The notes: generated from the letters alone by a model not told the origin. 64,000 nucleotides of DNA from Cavia porcellus (GCF_034190915.1 NW_026947507.1:17246501-17310500); one strand, 5' to 3'. Positions 12,382-25,183 are shown, counted from the first letter of the stretch. Program-made: numbers and translations.

Positions 12382-12486
12382 CAACTTTTTTTTTTTTTTT
12401 TTTTTTGAATCGAACTCACAATCGCACTCTGGCCAGCAGTGCCAGGCAGACACTTATGCCACTGAGCTAAATCTTTGGCCCTACAC
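12382..12486 (-). mobile_element. ID-type SINE nested in L1 copy B
   Basis: A minus-strand ID SINE: a T run of about 20 (12,387-12,406) is the complement of its A tail. Then come 'aatcgaactcacaatcgc' (B box) and 'gccactgagctaaatc' (A box, antisense). It interrupts the L1 sequence, with a short 'ccaac' repeated at the two edges. The middle is altered ('ctctggccagcag'), so it is more diverged than the copy at 14.5 kb. Confidence 0.85.
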
Positions 12487-14489
12487 CAACATTTAATACC
12501 AGTTGATTCTTGATGGCAGCCATTCTTTCTGGAGTGAGATGATATCTCAATGCTGTTTTAATTTGCATTTCTCAAATGATCAGTGATGGTGAACATTTCC
12601 TCATGTATTTACTTGCCATTTGCATGTCTTCATCTGAGAAATATGTGTTCATCTCAGATGCTAATTTTGGAAATGATCTTTGAATTTGGGAGCTTAATAT
12701 TTTTTAATTCATTGTATTTTCTGGATTATAAATCCTTTTTCCAAGAGATTGCTGGCTGTGATTATTTCCAATTCTGTGTTTTTGTTTCACTTCATTGGTG
12801 ATTTCTTTTAAAGTGCAAAACTTTTTAATAATATGAGGTCCCAGTTGTTGATTCTTTGAAGTAGTCCATGTAAAGTTTGCGTTTTGTTCATGGATTTTCT
12901 GTCTACCCATATGTCTCCAAGTTTCCTACCTACTTTGTCTTCCAGTAGATTTAATGTTTCTGTTTTAATATTTAGATCATTGATCCAATTTGACTTTAGT
13001 TTAGTGCATGGTGACAGATGGGTCTAGTTTCAGTCTTTGGCATGTGGAATGCCAGTTTTTCCAACACCAGTTATTAAAAAGGCTATCCTTTTTTCCAGTG
13101 AATGTATTCAGCCCCTTTGTCAAGTATCAGGTGGTTGAGTGTCTTTGTAGTTGTGTTTGCATCTTCTAATCTGTTCCATTGATCATCAGGTCTATTTATT
13201 TTTGGCCTACCATGCTGATTTTATCACTTTTGCTTTGTAGTATAGTTTCAAGTCAGGGATTGAGATATCTCCTGCCTTGCCTTTGTTGCCCAGAATTGCC
13301 TTTGCTATTCTAGGTTTCTTCTGTTTCCAAATGACTTTTAGGAGTGTTTTCTCTATATATGTAAGGCATGTTAGTGATATTTAATTGGGACTGTATTAAA
13401 TCTGCATAACAGTTTTGAGAGTATTGCCATTTTCACAATGTTGGTTCTTCTTAGCCAAGAGCAAGGAGTATCCTTCTATTTTCTAATAGCCTCCTCAATC
13501 ACTTTTTTTTTTTAGCAAAGTATAATTTTCAGCATATAGGTCTTTTACATCATTGGTTAAGTTGATTCCTAGATATATCATTTTTTAGCTACTATTGGAA
13601 AAGATAATATTTGTATAATTTCTCTCTCAGTGATTTTTTTGTTTGTGTACAGGAATGCTGTTGGTTTTTGAGTGTTAACTTTGTATCCAGCTGTGCTGCT
13701 GAATTTGTTTTTTACCTCTAGTATTCTTTTAATGAAACTTTTTGGGTTCTCTCTATCAAGTGTGATATCATTGGCAAATAATGATAATTTAACTTCTTCT
13801 TTTCTTATCTTTATTCCTTTTATTTCTCTCTCTCGTCTTATTGCTCTGGCTAATACTTCCAGAACTATACTGAATAGGAATGGTGATAGTGGACATCCTT
13901 ATCTTGTTCTTGATTTTAGAGTGAAGGCATTCAGTATTTGTCTATCTAGTATAATATTAGCTTGTTGGTTTCTCATAGATGGCCTTTATGAGATTGAGGT
14001 AGACTCATCTATTTTGAGTTTCTGTAAGTCTTTTATATTGAACAAGTGTTGCACTTTATCAAAAGCTTTTTCTGTGTCTATTGAGATAATCATGTAATTT
14101 TTGTTTTTGGTTTTGTTGATGTGGTGTATTATGTTTATTGATTTGTGTATGTTAAACCATGCCTGTGTTCCTGGAATAATCCCACTTGGTCATGGTGTAT
14201 AATCTTGATGATTTCCTGCATTCTATTTGCCCATATTTTATTGAGGATCTTTGCATCAATGTTCATTAGTGAGATTGGTCTATAGTTCTCCTTTTTGGTT
14301 GGGTCTTTCTCTGGTTTTTGTATCAGAGTGATACTTGCTTCTAGGAATGAGTTACAGGTGATTGCTTCTCTTTTGATTTTATTGAAGAGTTTAAGGAATA
14401 TTGGAGTTAATTCTTCTCTAAATTTCTTGTAGAATTCAGCCATGAATCCATCAGGACCTGGGCTTTTCTTTGTTGGTAATTTTTTTATA

Positions 14490-14632
14490 TAATGTTTTCA
14501 ATTTCTTTTTTTTTTTTTTTTTTGTCTTTTTCCTTTTTATCGGTACCAGGGATCGAACTCACCAATGCCTGCTTTCAAGGCAGGAGCTTATGCCGCTGAG
14601 CTAAATCCCCAGGCCCTAATGTTTTCAATTTC
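14490..14632 (-). mobile_element. ID-type SINE nested in L1 copy B, 16-bp duplications
   Basis: A minus-strand ID SINE with a long T-rich tail complement (14,506-14,540), an intact B box ('gggatcgaactcacc') and an A-box region ('gccgctgagctaaatcccc'). The perfect 16-bp target duplication TAATGTTTTCAATTTC lies at 14,490-14,505 and 14,617-14,632, and it is L1 sequence. The insertion therefore postdates L1 copy B and looks recent. Confidence 0.95.
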
Positions 14633-16129
14633 AATAGCTGATATTGGGTTATTCAAAATTGTTACACCTTCTTGATTGAGCTTTGGTAGTTTATATGTTT
14701 CTAGAAATCTGTCCACTTCCTTTGTATATTCCACCTTGTGTGAGTAGAGATTTTCAAAGTATTCTCATGATCTTTTGAATTTCCATGGGATCTGTAGTGA
14801 TTTCTCTCTTTTCAGTCCTTATTACATGAACTTGATTTTTTTCTTTCTTTTTCTTAATAAGGTTGGCTAGAGGTTTATCAATTTTGCTTATTTCCTCAAA
14901 AAAAAAAACAGTTCTTGGATTCATTAATTCTTTGTATTTTTTAAATTTCAATTGCATTAATTTCTGCCCTAATCTTTACAATTTCCTCTCTCCTATGAGC
15001 TTTGGGTTTGACTTGCTCTTCCTCTAGGATCTTGAGATATAGCATCAGGTTGTTGCTCATTTGTGCTCACTCCATTTTCTTGATGTTCAATTTATTGCTA
15101 TATATTTTCCTCTTAGGACTGCTATCCCACAGGTTATTGTATGTTGTATCTGCATTTTCATTGAATTGTAGGTATTGCTTTATTTCTTCTTAAATTTCAC
15201 TGGTAGTCCACTGGTTATTCAGAAGGTTGCTGTTTAATTTTCATGTATTTATTCCAGTTTTGTAATTTCTTTTCATACTAATTTCCAATTTCAGTGCACT
15301 ATGGTCAGGTGTTATGCATGAGATAATTTCAATCTCTTTGCATTTACTTAAGAATGTGTTATGGGTTAATATATGGTGTATTTTGGAGAACGTCCCTTGT
15401 GCAGTTGAGAAGAATGTATATTCTGATGAGGTTGGGTGGGATACTCTGTAAACAACTCCTAATTCTATTTGCTTACAGATATGATTCAGTTCTATTATTT
15501 CTTTGCTGACTTTTTGTCTAGTTGATCTATCTCTTTGTGACATTACAATTACAGTTGTAATTGTAATTACAATTGTGTTCCTATTACAGTTGTGTTCTTG
15601 TGTATTTGATTTTTCATGTCCTTTAGTATTCATCTTATATAGTTGGTTGCTTCTGTATTTGGTGCATATATATTTATAGTAAGTCCTTCTTCTTGAAGTT
15701 TGCCACTAATAAGTTTGTAGTGACCTTCTTTATCTCTTTTAATCATTTTAGGTTTTAATTCACATGTCTGCAAGAATAGCTGCCCCTGTTTTTTTCTGAG
15801 TTCCCATTACTTGGAATATTGTTACCATCCTTTGACCCTTAATCTATGAGTTTCTTTTTGGGTGAGATGTGTTTCTTGTACACAGCATATTGTGGGATCC
15901 TGTTTCTTGATCCATTCTGTCAACCTTTTTCTTTTGATAGGTGAATTGAGGCCATTTACATTTATGGATATCACTGACATGTACTGGCTCAACTTTGCCA
16001 TGTTGTGTTTCTGTTGTTTTCTGCCTTTCCCCCTTGTTTAATTCTTTGCCCTGCCTGGTGGTGTCTTTCTGCTGTTGTTCTGGAGATTATGGTCATTTTT
16101 GTCTCTTTCTAGCATGTCTTTCAATACTT

Positions 16130-17121
16130 TTCTAGATTTGGTTTGGTGGACATAAATTTCTTCATTTATTCTTTGTCATCAAAATATCTTGTTTCTCCAT
16201 TAAATTTGAAAGAGAATTTTTCTGGGTACATCAGTTTGGGTTGAAAGTTGTTTTCTTTCAGGGGTTGAAATACTTCATTCCAAGCTTGTCTTAACTTGAG
16301 AGTTTGTGCTGAAAAGATTCTGTTGGGTTTTCCTTGATTGGTGAGTTTTATCTTTTCTCTAACAGCTTTTAGTATTCTGTTTTCATGCTGTATGTCTGGG
16401 ATTCTAATTATTATATGTCTGGGTGCAGATTTATGTTGGTTGTGACTGTTTGGCATTCTATATGTCTCACACCTCTAAATCATAATTTTCCCCCCATTTT
16501 TGGGAAATTTTCTGCTATTACTTCTGTGAATACTTTACCTATTTTATTTACACTGACTCCTGCAGATTCATTGATATCTATCAGTCTTATATTGTTTCTC
16601 TTCATATCATCCTGAAGCTGCTGTATTCTCATTTCATGTGTCTTTGTTGTTTCTAAAAGTTCTACTCTTTCATGATCACTGACTGTGATCCTGTTCTCTA
16701 GGCCTAATTCTATCCTCAGCTTCATTTAAACAGTTTTGCCAGCTTTCAATAGAAGTCATTTCTTGGATATGTCTTTAACTTTGTTTCCTATATTCTGCTT
16801 TTTTTCTATATTGTTCATTCAAGGTTTCAATCAATTCCCAATGTTCCTGTATTTCTTTAAATCTATTTCTTCTCTGACTATGCTGATCAACTCCTTTGCT
16901 AAGGTTATTATGTCTGTCTTTACATAGTTTCCCTTTACATGGGGAACTATTTCTAGTTTGATTTCCTCTATAGCCTCATAGATTTGGTTCTTTATTTCAT
17001 TTGCTATCTTTTTAGAGATTTCTGGGGTATGACTTTTGAAATTCTCTATTTCACTGTCACCTGTACTTGCTCCTGATGGGCTAGATGTTTGAGCTTGCAT
17101 TTTGCTTTTTGATTTTGTCAT
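16130..17121 (-). pseudogene. L1 ORF1 (RNA-binding chaperone), broken
   Basis: ORF1p is the trimeric nucleic-acid chaperone of the L1 particle. Three frame-shifted pieces are visible. The N-terminus (17,121-16,831) starts 'MTKSKSKMQAQTSSPSG', a start shared with copy D, which supports 17,121 as the start. A coiled-coil/RRM part (16,725-16,480) contains 'IRLIDINESAGVSVNKIGK'. The C-terminal domain (16,456-16,166) contains the conserved 'APRHIIIRIPDIQHENRIL' and 'KLRQAWNEVFQPLKENN'. Frameshifts between the pieces make it non-functional. Plus-strand frames here are shadows. Confidence 0.9.
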
Positions 17122-17942
17122 TTACACCCTTTGGACAATTATTTGATCTTTCAATCCCAATAGTCAGGAGAGCTGTCATGTGAATTTCTTCTGCAGGGTA
17201 GTTGGGTTAGTCCTGTATTCTTCTTGGGCTGACAAGCCTAGGAGTATTAATGTAGATCTACTCTTAGTTCCTGCTGTTACTTTGTCTTCAGATTATTCAA
17301 GGTCACCAAATCTCCCTGTCTATAGTGCTTGTGTCACCTGAATTTACTGTGTCCCTACTGTGTGCCTGTGTGTCTCATAAGCACTTTTGATTTTCTCCAA
17401 GTTGGGGGAGACCTTATTGGCACATTTCTCACCCTGCCTGATGTTCTGTGTAGAGGAAGGAGTCTCCCACACTCTTGTCAGACTCACCAAGGTCATACAG
17501 TTAGTTGGATGGAGCTTCACTACTGTCCCTATTTACCCACTGTACACTTCTATTTTAGGGGCATATTCACTGAGCCTACTGAGATCTGTTTGTGTGAGGC
17601 AGTAAATGAATCTCCCATCAATCTGTTTGTGTGAGGCAGTAAATGAATCTCCCATCAATCTAGCACAGTTAATCCAATGTAGCCCAAGGTTCTGGGAGAA
17701 AGGGTGGGAGCTGGAGATCAACAGCAGTATTAGGTCCAGGAGGTGGGGAGGGGGTGTCTCAGAGGGATGGGCTGGTGTCCTTGGTCACAGCATCCATGGA
17801 GCATGTGGGAAATGCGCAACACATTGGCATAGACAGTCTGGGGTTAAGGGATGAGCATGTGTCCTTGTATGGGACATCCACAGGGTGCTCAGGAAGCATG
17901 AGGTGCAGTGGCACCTTGGGGCATGCAGGAAACATATGGTGC
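17122..17942 (-). promoter_or_regulatory. L1 copy B 5'UTR (promoter region)
   Basis: Sequence upstream of ORF1 in L1 sense, noticeably more GC-rich than the flanks. It differs from the 5'UTR of copy D, so the two L1s have distinct promoter types. It contains a 37-bp tandem duplication (17,584-17,657). L1 5'UTRs normally carry an internal RNA polymerase II promoter; activity here is not testable from sequence. Overlapping frames on both strands have no family resemblance. Confidence 0.7.
17584..17657. repeat. 37-bp perfect tandem duplication in L1 5'UTR
   Basis: The 37-bp unit starting ATCTGTTTGTGTGAGG occurs at 17,584-17,620 and again, identical, at 17,621-17,657. Perfect identity implies that it is younger than the surrounding L1 divergence. 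Confidence 0.97.
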
Positions 17943-20629
17943 TGAGTTTATATATTTAATAAGAGTATATAATCCTAAGATACATAGCAAAGAACTATTT
18001 TGTTTAATGGCTTCTGCTTATTTGCATCTACACATTTAATTCATATTTTCTGTCACAATGAAAATAAAAACTACCATATCCATGATCTTTATGGGTCTAA
18101 AAGGGAAAACTCATAATCTATATCCTACTTAAACAAAACATTCTGGGTTTTCTTATATAAACCTGGATCATTCTTGTGTTAGCTTAAAGTATATAAAGTT
18201 TGAGAAAATTTTAATTTGTATAATGAAGTTTAAAATTTTTGGCATACTTGACATTTTAAAAATCACTTATAAGGAAATAAAAGTAAAAGAAATAAGGTTC
18301 AATAAAGAGTATCTAAATTATCCATCAAATCCTATTATTTCAATTGATTTAGTGACTAGTGAGCCTCTTTTCACCTTTCTGAAGCAATAATTCTCTTGGC
18401 CATGAGCTCTTTTATTTCAAGACTCTAATTTGAAATATTTCAATCACCCTGGAAAGCTTCAAAACAATTCACAGGCTTATCTCCCAGAAGGCATATCATA
18501 ATGCAGAGGTGTTGTAGTTCATAAGCACAAACAAACTGTTCAAAAATCAGAATACATTTCTTTTTGGAAACATACCCTATACCTAAGAAGTAAAATACAG
18601 CTTTTATTTTACTGGAAGCCCTCTGAGGTGTAGCTATTGGTTGGCAACACCATTACATAGGTTCAAATTGGGAATGGAAGGTTAACAACAGTCTCTGTAA
18701 TAGAAATGTAGACAAAAGATAATCCAAGTACTGGGTTTCAAGGGATTCACTGTCAGTACCTTATCTTGAGCTCTTGGTATTAATCTAATAACGTCCGCAG
18801 GCAGAGCGATGGTAGGGTTGTTACCTTTGGGAAATGGCAATGTGATTTTCTGCATTTGGAGAAAGAAATGGGCTTGCTGGAAGGTTTTCTATTTTAAGGG
18901 AAACAACAGAAATCAAGATCATAATAATTTCGTGGCTCCAGTTTTTAAAAATAAATTAAGATTTCCAGTATGAAAAACTTGAATGAATACTGCTTTCTCC
19001 CATTTATTTTCCAAATCATACACACAGACATCGAAATGTAATTTTGCAACTGTACTTCATCAAACCAGACTTCTTTTTCCTAACTCAATTTTCTTTCAAC
19101 CTAACAATGTCATCACAGGAAGAGTCTCTAATTTAAGTGCTACTAATCACTTTATATTTAATTTGAATATAAAGCAGAATATTAGTATGAGAACAAGCAC
19201 CTTAAATTTGCAAACATTGCTGGCCACTTAGATTCATACATTCAGTTTCTTTTGATTGCTACTGAGCAAATCAAAAGATGCCATTTCTTGTTTTGGGTAA
19301 AAAGTTTTATTCAAAACTAGCTCTGAGAAGATGGAGGAAAACATTTGCCTCAAATCATCATCTCAATCTGTTTTGGTGTGTTGGGAAATTTTAAAGCATG
19401 AAGTGCTAGGAGAAGAAAACACACAGAGATAATAGACATGTTCAGGCTTGCTTCATCCTTTCATGGGCCTGGACCCTCCCTCCTGTACTTATGAGAATGA
19501 AAGAGGACTTTATCTCAAGGTACTACCATCTGTATATTCTGTCCATTCAGCGGGGCAGAGGAGATGTGGACATAGCTGTATCCTAGGCCTGAGGAAGTTT
19601 GGAGAGAGCATTTTTCTTTCAAGGGAAAAATATCAAACTTAAAATTTGAATCCCACTGACACAAATGTTTGAAATTGAATTTCCAGATTCAATTCGTGTT
19701 TTCAAATTTCCCTTCATATATTTTATTTTAGCCATTTGTACTTATTTCAAGAATTACATAGTGTCCACTTTAGAATTTCTTCATTTTTTTCTAGGAAGAC
19801 CTAAGTAGAAATGATGTATTTCTTGTAAAGGTCTTAATAGTCTCACTATGCTTTCCTGCTTTTGATATCTTTTCATTAAGAATTTACCTCATGTGACTTT
19901 ACTTCTTATCTGATTATTTCTTAAAAATTGTAACTTGAGACAAATGGAAAAAAGAACTACTCTTTTGGTCTATATATCAGAGTCCTTCTGTAGCAAAAAT
20001 ACACCCTATGCTAAGCAGTAACATCATTAAATCACTGAAACATTGATGCCATTGTTATGTATGGGTAAATCACATGAATGCTTCACTCATTTCAAATTCC
20101 AAAATTCTTTTGGTAAAAATGTTCATGAAATAGATTGCGTAGTAAAGTGTACCTTCAGCAATTACTAAATTTAGTTATGGGGAGTTTTTCAATTTACATT
20201 TATTCATTCAAAGATGGACTAAAATGAATTGATTGTAGTGTCTCAAGGTAGTGGAGGATAAAAATTTAATTTTCGTCAATATCAATAAAAAGCTAAACAG
20301 AAAAAGAAAGGAAAAATTAACATGTGAAAGAAAATAGAAGTATTAACATGAAATTCTAATGTGTGGTTCAGAACAATTCACCTTCATTTTATTTTATATC
20401 TACTATAGTATCTGCATACACATGATACATGTTTTAAAACAAACATTCACATTCACACAGAGAAATTTCTCAGCAAATACTTTCTCCTTTATGATATATG
20501 CTCATGAAAATATTCTATTAAATCCTCAACTCTATTTAACATTAATTGAACATTTTGCATTAGGCAAGATATGAGGATATCTTTCTAAAAGATATGCAAT
20601 TTATGTTATTAAAAAGTACAAAACAAGCA
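17943..20629. other. Unannotated DNA
   Basis: Mostly unique AT-rich sequence. A slightly GC-richer patch at 19,440-19,620 carries a 64-residue plus-strand frame with no recognised family. No repeats or genes can be supported. Confidence 0.5.
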
Positions 20630-20711
20630 GTTGGGGATTTAGCTCTATAGCATAAGCATCTGCCTGACAAGTACAAGATTTTGATTCAATCCCTGGTACA
20701 AAAAAAAAGTA
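20630..20711 (+). mobile_element. ID-type SINE
   Basis: A plus-strand ID SINE. It opens 'gttggggatttagctc' (A-box region), continues 'agcatctgcctgacaag', has the B box 'attcaatccctgg' and ends in an A tail (20,700-20,709). It is somewhat diverged. Flanking duplications are not clear. Confidence 0.88.
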
Positions 20712-23700
20712 TGGAACTGCAATAAGCCATTGTAAAAGAGGATTGTACTCACTTTGGCATATGTGTTTCTAGTTTCTCATACAAGATATGTTGATACCAA
20801 TCACATATGAACTGTTAGGATTCAATTAAATATGTGTAATGTAACACTGCCCAAATTCCTGCATGTTTTACATGCTTATATCATACATTGAGTGAAACAT
20901 CTATGCAATCTTCCAAGTGGTTAATGATATCATGCCTTATATGCTATAATTTTCACTCAGAAAATTGCTGCTTCATTGCTCCCATTTCACATCTGGCAAT
21001 TAGATTAGGAAAGCATTCCCTGGAGATAGCATATGGTCTTTGAAGACCTCGATATTATTGAAATTAATTGAATTTATATGACATCTGGATAAGCAGAAAT
21101 GTCATGATGGAACTAAATAGCCTTATGACAGTTGCTACATACGAAGTTAGTACATGGAAAGATAAACACCAAGTGAATTTCAAATGCTTAATCAGTTGTA
21201 TTGACCATGTTAGCTCTTCATGCCTTGATTTCATTACCCTTTTCAACTTCTCATAATATGAAAAGTTTTTCTTTTGGACTATGTTCTAACAAGGTCAAGT
21301 CATCTCTTAATGGAATCCTAGAAAAATGTTTATGACCCTAAATAATACTGCAATGGAGGCATCTCAACCAAATTTCCTTTCAAGGTTAGTCTAAGTACAA
21401 AAAAAATTAGGAAATATTCCCCAAAGAAAACCAAATTTTAAAAACAGAAGCATAGAAATTGATCTCAGTGAAATTAAGGGACCAAAGGTCTTGAAAACAA
21501 TTATATTTTTAAGCAGAAAACGATAAGTAACTTGGTCCTTCTAATTATTTTGTTTTTCTCATGTGGATTTAAATTACTTCAAGTATGCCTATCTAAACTG
21601 TGATTCATTAGAAAATTTAAAAGATTCTGGCGGAATATAGGGGTAGTTGAATCTTTGTATATTTCTGTTTTAGATAATACAAAATATTTTTGATAAACTA
21701 ACATCTAGTTTTGAAATTACAGAATGTACAGATTAAATTTTACTTATTAAACTTTCTAGACCTATCTACTATTGTAATAATAGTAACAATATTTTGTCTG
21801 GAGTTAATTCAGCAATTTACAAAAATATTTTAAAAAATTACTTTTGTTTAAAAATCAACTGTCTACTAGTGGGAATGTTACTAGCCATTTAGGCCTATAA
21901 GCCAAATACTCAGATTCATTTACTTGTTGATAACCAAATCAAAATAAGATTAGCACTGGGTACACTGGACAACTAACTATGCTTAATGTGTTAGAGATCA
22001 TAAATATCCAGAAGACATGTGAAGAACTCACTACCCAAAAGGATTTCATCGATTCTGAACTCCATACACGAAATCAATCAGAAAGATATTTATTGGTGAG
22101 GAACCAATGGAGTTTTTCCAGTGGATGGTTTATATATGGAGCAAATAAATTTTTAACAGGACAACTATTGCAATGCCTTATTTGCATGATGGGAGATGTC
22201 AATCCATGAATTGAGATACAGAAGAGCGGTTCCCTACTGCTTGGGAACGGGTCTCTCATGCTGTAGAGTATATCTCCATCATCAATAAACGTAAGTTTCT
22301 GTTGCCTTTCCTGGGTACCTTGTCTAATCCTTTATTCTAGAGAACAGACACCTAAAAGAAATTGCAATGGGACCTTCTTTGGGATGAAAAAGGGAGCCCA
22401 TTTATTTTGATAAAAATGAAAAATGATTTATTCAAAGCTAACTCTAGCCCCTTCCCTGCACACTCACTGCCTTAGGATGCTTGCTCCCCTGCGGACATGC
22501 AGTAAAAGCAGGGAGAAACAGCCAGATATATGCTGTGCATTGGCTGCAATCAGAGATGTTGTTTCTTGCCATTGTTTCTTGCAGGTAGCCAGCGCTGGCA
22601 GGGAGAATCAGACAAGCACACACCTGCACACTCATGGAGCCTGACTTTGACCCTAACCTTGTTAAAAGTTCATATATGTTGCATACATCTCATATGTAAT
22701 TTAATCAGAGTGAACTCTGAGACAGCCGTTTGGGAAGAACTGAGATAATTCAGCATTCTGTCATTCATGTCTGTCAATCTTCTCCAGCGACCCAAAGACA
22801 GACAACTGGGTGGGGCACGCCTTTAATTCTGAAAGCCTGACTCATCCATGCTGCTTATTTCTCTGTCATCCCAACACCACTTTTCTGTTTATACTACATT
22901 TTAGTTTCTGTTTGCATGGACCTAGCCTGGCTACATCTGCCCATTATCTTTAGTAAATCTAATTGTTTGTTCTTTTACCACTAAATATACACTTACAATT
23001 GTTTGTTTACTGTACACAAAAGCAGATGATCTGTCTACTGGATCCATTACATGTTATCACTGCTGTACCCACCAAGACAGTTTGTGTTATAAGTAAAGAA
23101 GAACTCAGAAAAATACCAAGATTGAGCAAATTCTGCCCCAATCTCCCTCCCTGAGAGTATATGCCTCAGTGAGATTACAGTAAGTTTCACAACTCTGGAA
23201 ACAGTTCTATGGCATCCTGTTCCTTCCAGGATCTGTTTTCCTTCAAGACTGACCTCTGCTCTGTCCCTGATAAGAATGACAATTATAGTCCTGAAGAAAG
23301 AGCCCTGTAGTAGCCCATTTCATATGCAGCATCCAGGTTTATGACTTTCTCCTATCCCCACGAGGTTCAAAAGGTTCTATTTTTTCCCCCAAAGCTAAAT
23401 TACAAAACTTTCACTATATAAATATCTACCTGCCTTTGCCTATAACATCACTTATTTCTGCACCACAAAACAGGCTGCCCCCAGCCACGTGTTTAAATCT
23501 GGGGCTTTATTTTGTTGGGCACTTTTTTCTGGACATAAGTTTGACTGAGTCAGATATACCTGATGAAATCCTCCTGTTTCCCAGTCGTTTCTCTTGTCTC
23601 TTAAAAATTCTTCAACATTGTGATTTACAAAAAACATTCTCCTAAATTCTCCTTTTGACCTCAAATTTATTGCTTTGGGAGACAAACAACTTGTGTTCAT

Positions 23701-24650
23701 ACAAAATTAACTATTTATTTAAGTGTTTCACTACCCCGAAGGGGAGTTAGACATTCAGGAGCCACTGAGCCACACATTATGAAAAGACTCAGCTCAATGG
23801 CTCTCAAAGTAAAGTTTAACCCTACAGAAGTGTTCTCCCAGTACCTATCCACAGATAGATATTGCTGTAAGCTGTCAGCGTGGTAGAACACTCAAAGAGA
23901 CTTCCTTAACTTCTCTCATCCTCTCTTCATTGGAACACTTCTAACTTCAGTGTCTACATTGTTGTGATTTATGGCTTCAAATTTTGTCCAAACTAGTGCT
24001 GATTTTGCTGATCTTTAAGCTTTTCCTCTTCTTCCTCTTTTTTCCCTTTGTCTCCTGTGTACATAAGTTTTGTGGGAAAATGCTGTACTTTTTTTATAGG
24101 TACAGTACCCTTAGTATACTTTTTTCTAGTCGTGTGCTTTAAAACTTTAATTAAGCTATCTTCCTTTCTTACTTTCCTCATTCCTATTTTTTCTGTGTTC
24201 TGTTGTGTGTCCCATGTCCTTAGTCTGCTTTACTTATACCCAAATTATTTGAGTGAAGTGTGTATATTTGTGTTTGTCTGTGTGTTAGTAACAGTGTTTA
24301 TCATGTTTTTTATGTTTATTTTATTTTCATAAGAATAATACTTTCATAGATCTATAGTATATTTTACATAGGATTTACTTGTATGCCCTTCAGGAACTTT
24401 CAAGTTATCAGCAGTCATGTGAATAAAATGATTCAAAGGGTAGGGACAAAATCTATATTCTACGAGTGTCTCTTTAATATAACACATGATGATAAGTTTT
24501 GATTCTTTACCTTTTGGAAATAATTGAACTTTCTTAGTCACATATTTACTTTTCTTTCAGTAAAATGGGAAAAGACTTTCTTTTGAGGACATACTTATTA
24601 TATTTTTCAACAAATACACTGAAAGTAGCCTAAGCCTTTATTAAAACTTT
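20712..24650. other. Unannotated DNA
   Basis: About 3.9 kb without an identified gene. A 'gggtggggcacgcctttaat' piece at about 22,811 resembles the start of a B1 SINE but stops after roughly 30 bp. The stretch 23,160-23,700 is GC-richer and has a TATA-like 'actatataaatat' (23,412-23,425), which could belong to an unrecognised LTR. Minus- and plus-strand frames of 60-94 residues have no family resemblance. Confidence 0.45.
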
Positions 24651-25183
24651 TGTTAAGACATGCTCAAGAAATTTACCCACAGCCCACTGAGATTCAAGAA
24701 ACAAGTGAGGTTTATTAAACTGCAGTGGTCAGTCAATGTAGGTGACTGAAACTGATGATTACTGACTGGCTGAATCTGATTCCTTTGTTCCCTATACTAA
24801 TATATCCCTGTATAAGTTCAGATGGTCACCATGGATACCACCTTTTTGCAGCACTATTATTGCTTTGGAATATAACAAGACCTTCTTACACACCTGGTCA
24901 GTTGACACACAGGAGGCAGGCCATTTTGTAGCCTTGAAATAAAACTGTTTGTTCCCCTTTTCATAGTATTTGTGGCCAATTAAAGGAGAGCAAGAGGCCT
25001 TTTGGAGATTTGATCAAAGTTCACATGCTGTTTGAAGTATAACTGCTAACTAAGCATTTAAACTATAATCTATAGGCCATGACATAAGTGAAGATTTCAA
25101 CACTAGAGTTTGGGGTGTTCCAAAGAGAGAAAAGGGCAAAGAAAAAGAAAGCAAATAGTTGTGGAGTTTCAGATTTGCTCACA
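24651..25183 (-). repeat. ERV 3' LTR
   Basis: A 533-bp LTR read on the minus strand, TGTGAG at 25,183 to ...AACA at 24,651. It carries an AATAAA polyadenylation signal on the minus strand at 24,711-24,716, about 60 bp from its end, and a TATA-like stretch near 24,795. It matches the 5' LTR over its length, for example 25,034-25,110 against 34,419-34,495. A purine-rich stretch just inside (25,184-25,197) is a candidate polypurine tract. Confidence 0.88.

Larger units (their letters stand above)
12100..15990 (-). pseudogene. L1 ORF2 (endonuclease-RT-C-terminal), broken
   Basis: A decayed ORF2. In minus-strand order: the endonuclease N-terminal part (about 15,990-15,640); an endonuclease C-terminal segment (15,241-15,633) with 'SEYTFFSTAQGTFSKIHHIL' and an intact PDH catalytic His context ('CITPDHSALKLEI'); and RT fingers (14,135-14,443) with '[19 protein letters not shown]'. 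The RT catalytic box reads FAND rather than FADD (codons 13,767-13,778), so one catalytic aspartate is lost. The C-terminal region runs to about 12,100. A local ACAATTGTAATT-type expansion (about 15,541-15,590) distorts the endonuclease. Two SINE insertions and many indels break the frame. Confidence 0.9.
11618..17942 (-). mobile_element. LINE-1 copy B, near full-length
   Basis: A minus-strand L1 of about 6.3 kb containing all canonical parts: 3'UTR (11.62-12.1 kb), ORF2 (about 12.1-16.0 kb), ORF1 (about 16.1-17.12 kb) and a 5'UTR of about 0.8 kb reaching to about 17,942. The 3' end abuts an (AT)n run (11,618-11,635) where the poly(A) tail is expected. Two ID SINEs have landed in ORF2. Both ORFs carry stops and frameshifts, so the copy cannot mobilise itself. 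I could not identify target site duplications. Confidence 0.93.

Noticed and set aside
17329..17945. Overlapping plus-strand frames of 62-101 residues in a GC-richer stretch
   Set aside because: They lie in the L1 copy B 5'UTR, are shared by several frames, and have no protein resemblance.
22811..22842. B1-like start 'gggtggggcacgcctttaat'
   Set aside because: Only about 30 bp match and no B1 body follows, so it is too short to call.
23160..23700. Possible LTR with a TATA-like box
   Set aside because: There is no paired LTR, no clear termini and no recognisable polyadenylation layout on the same strand. It is kept only as a note in the stretch description.
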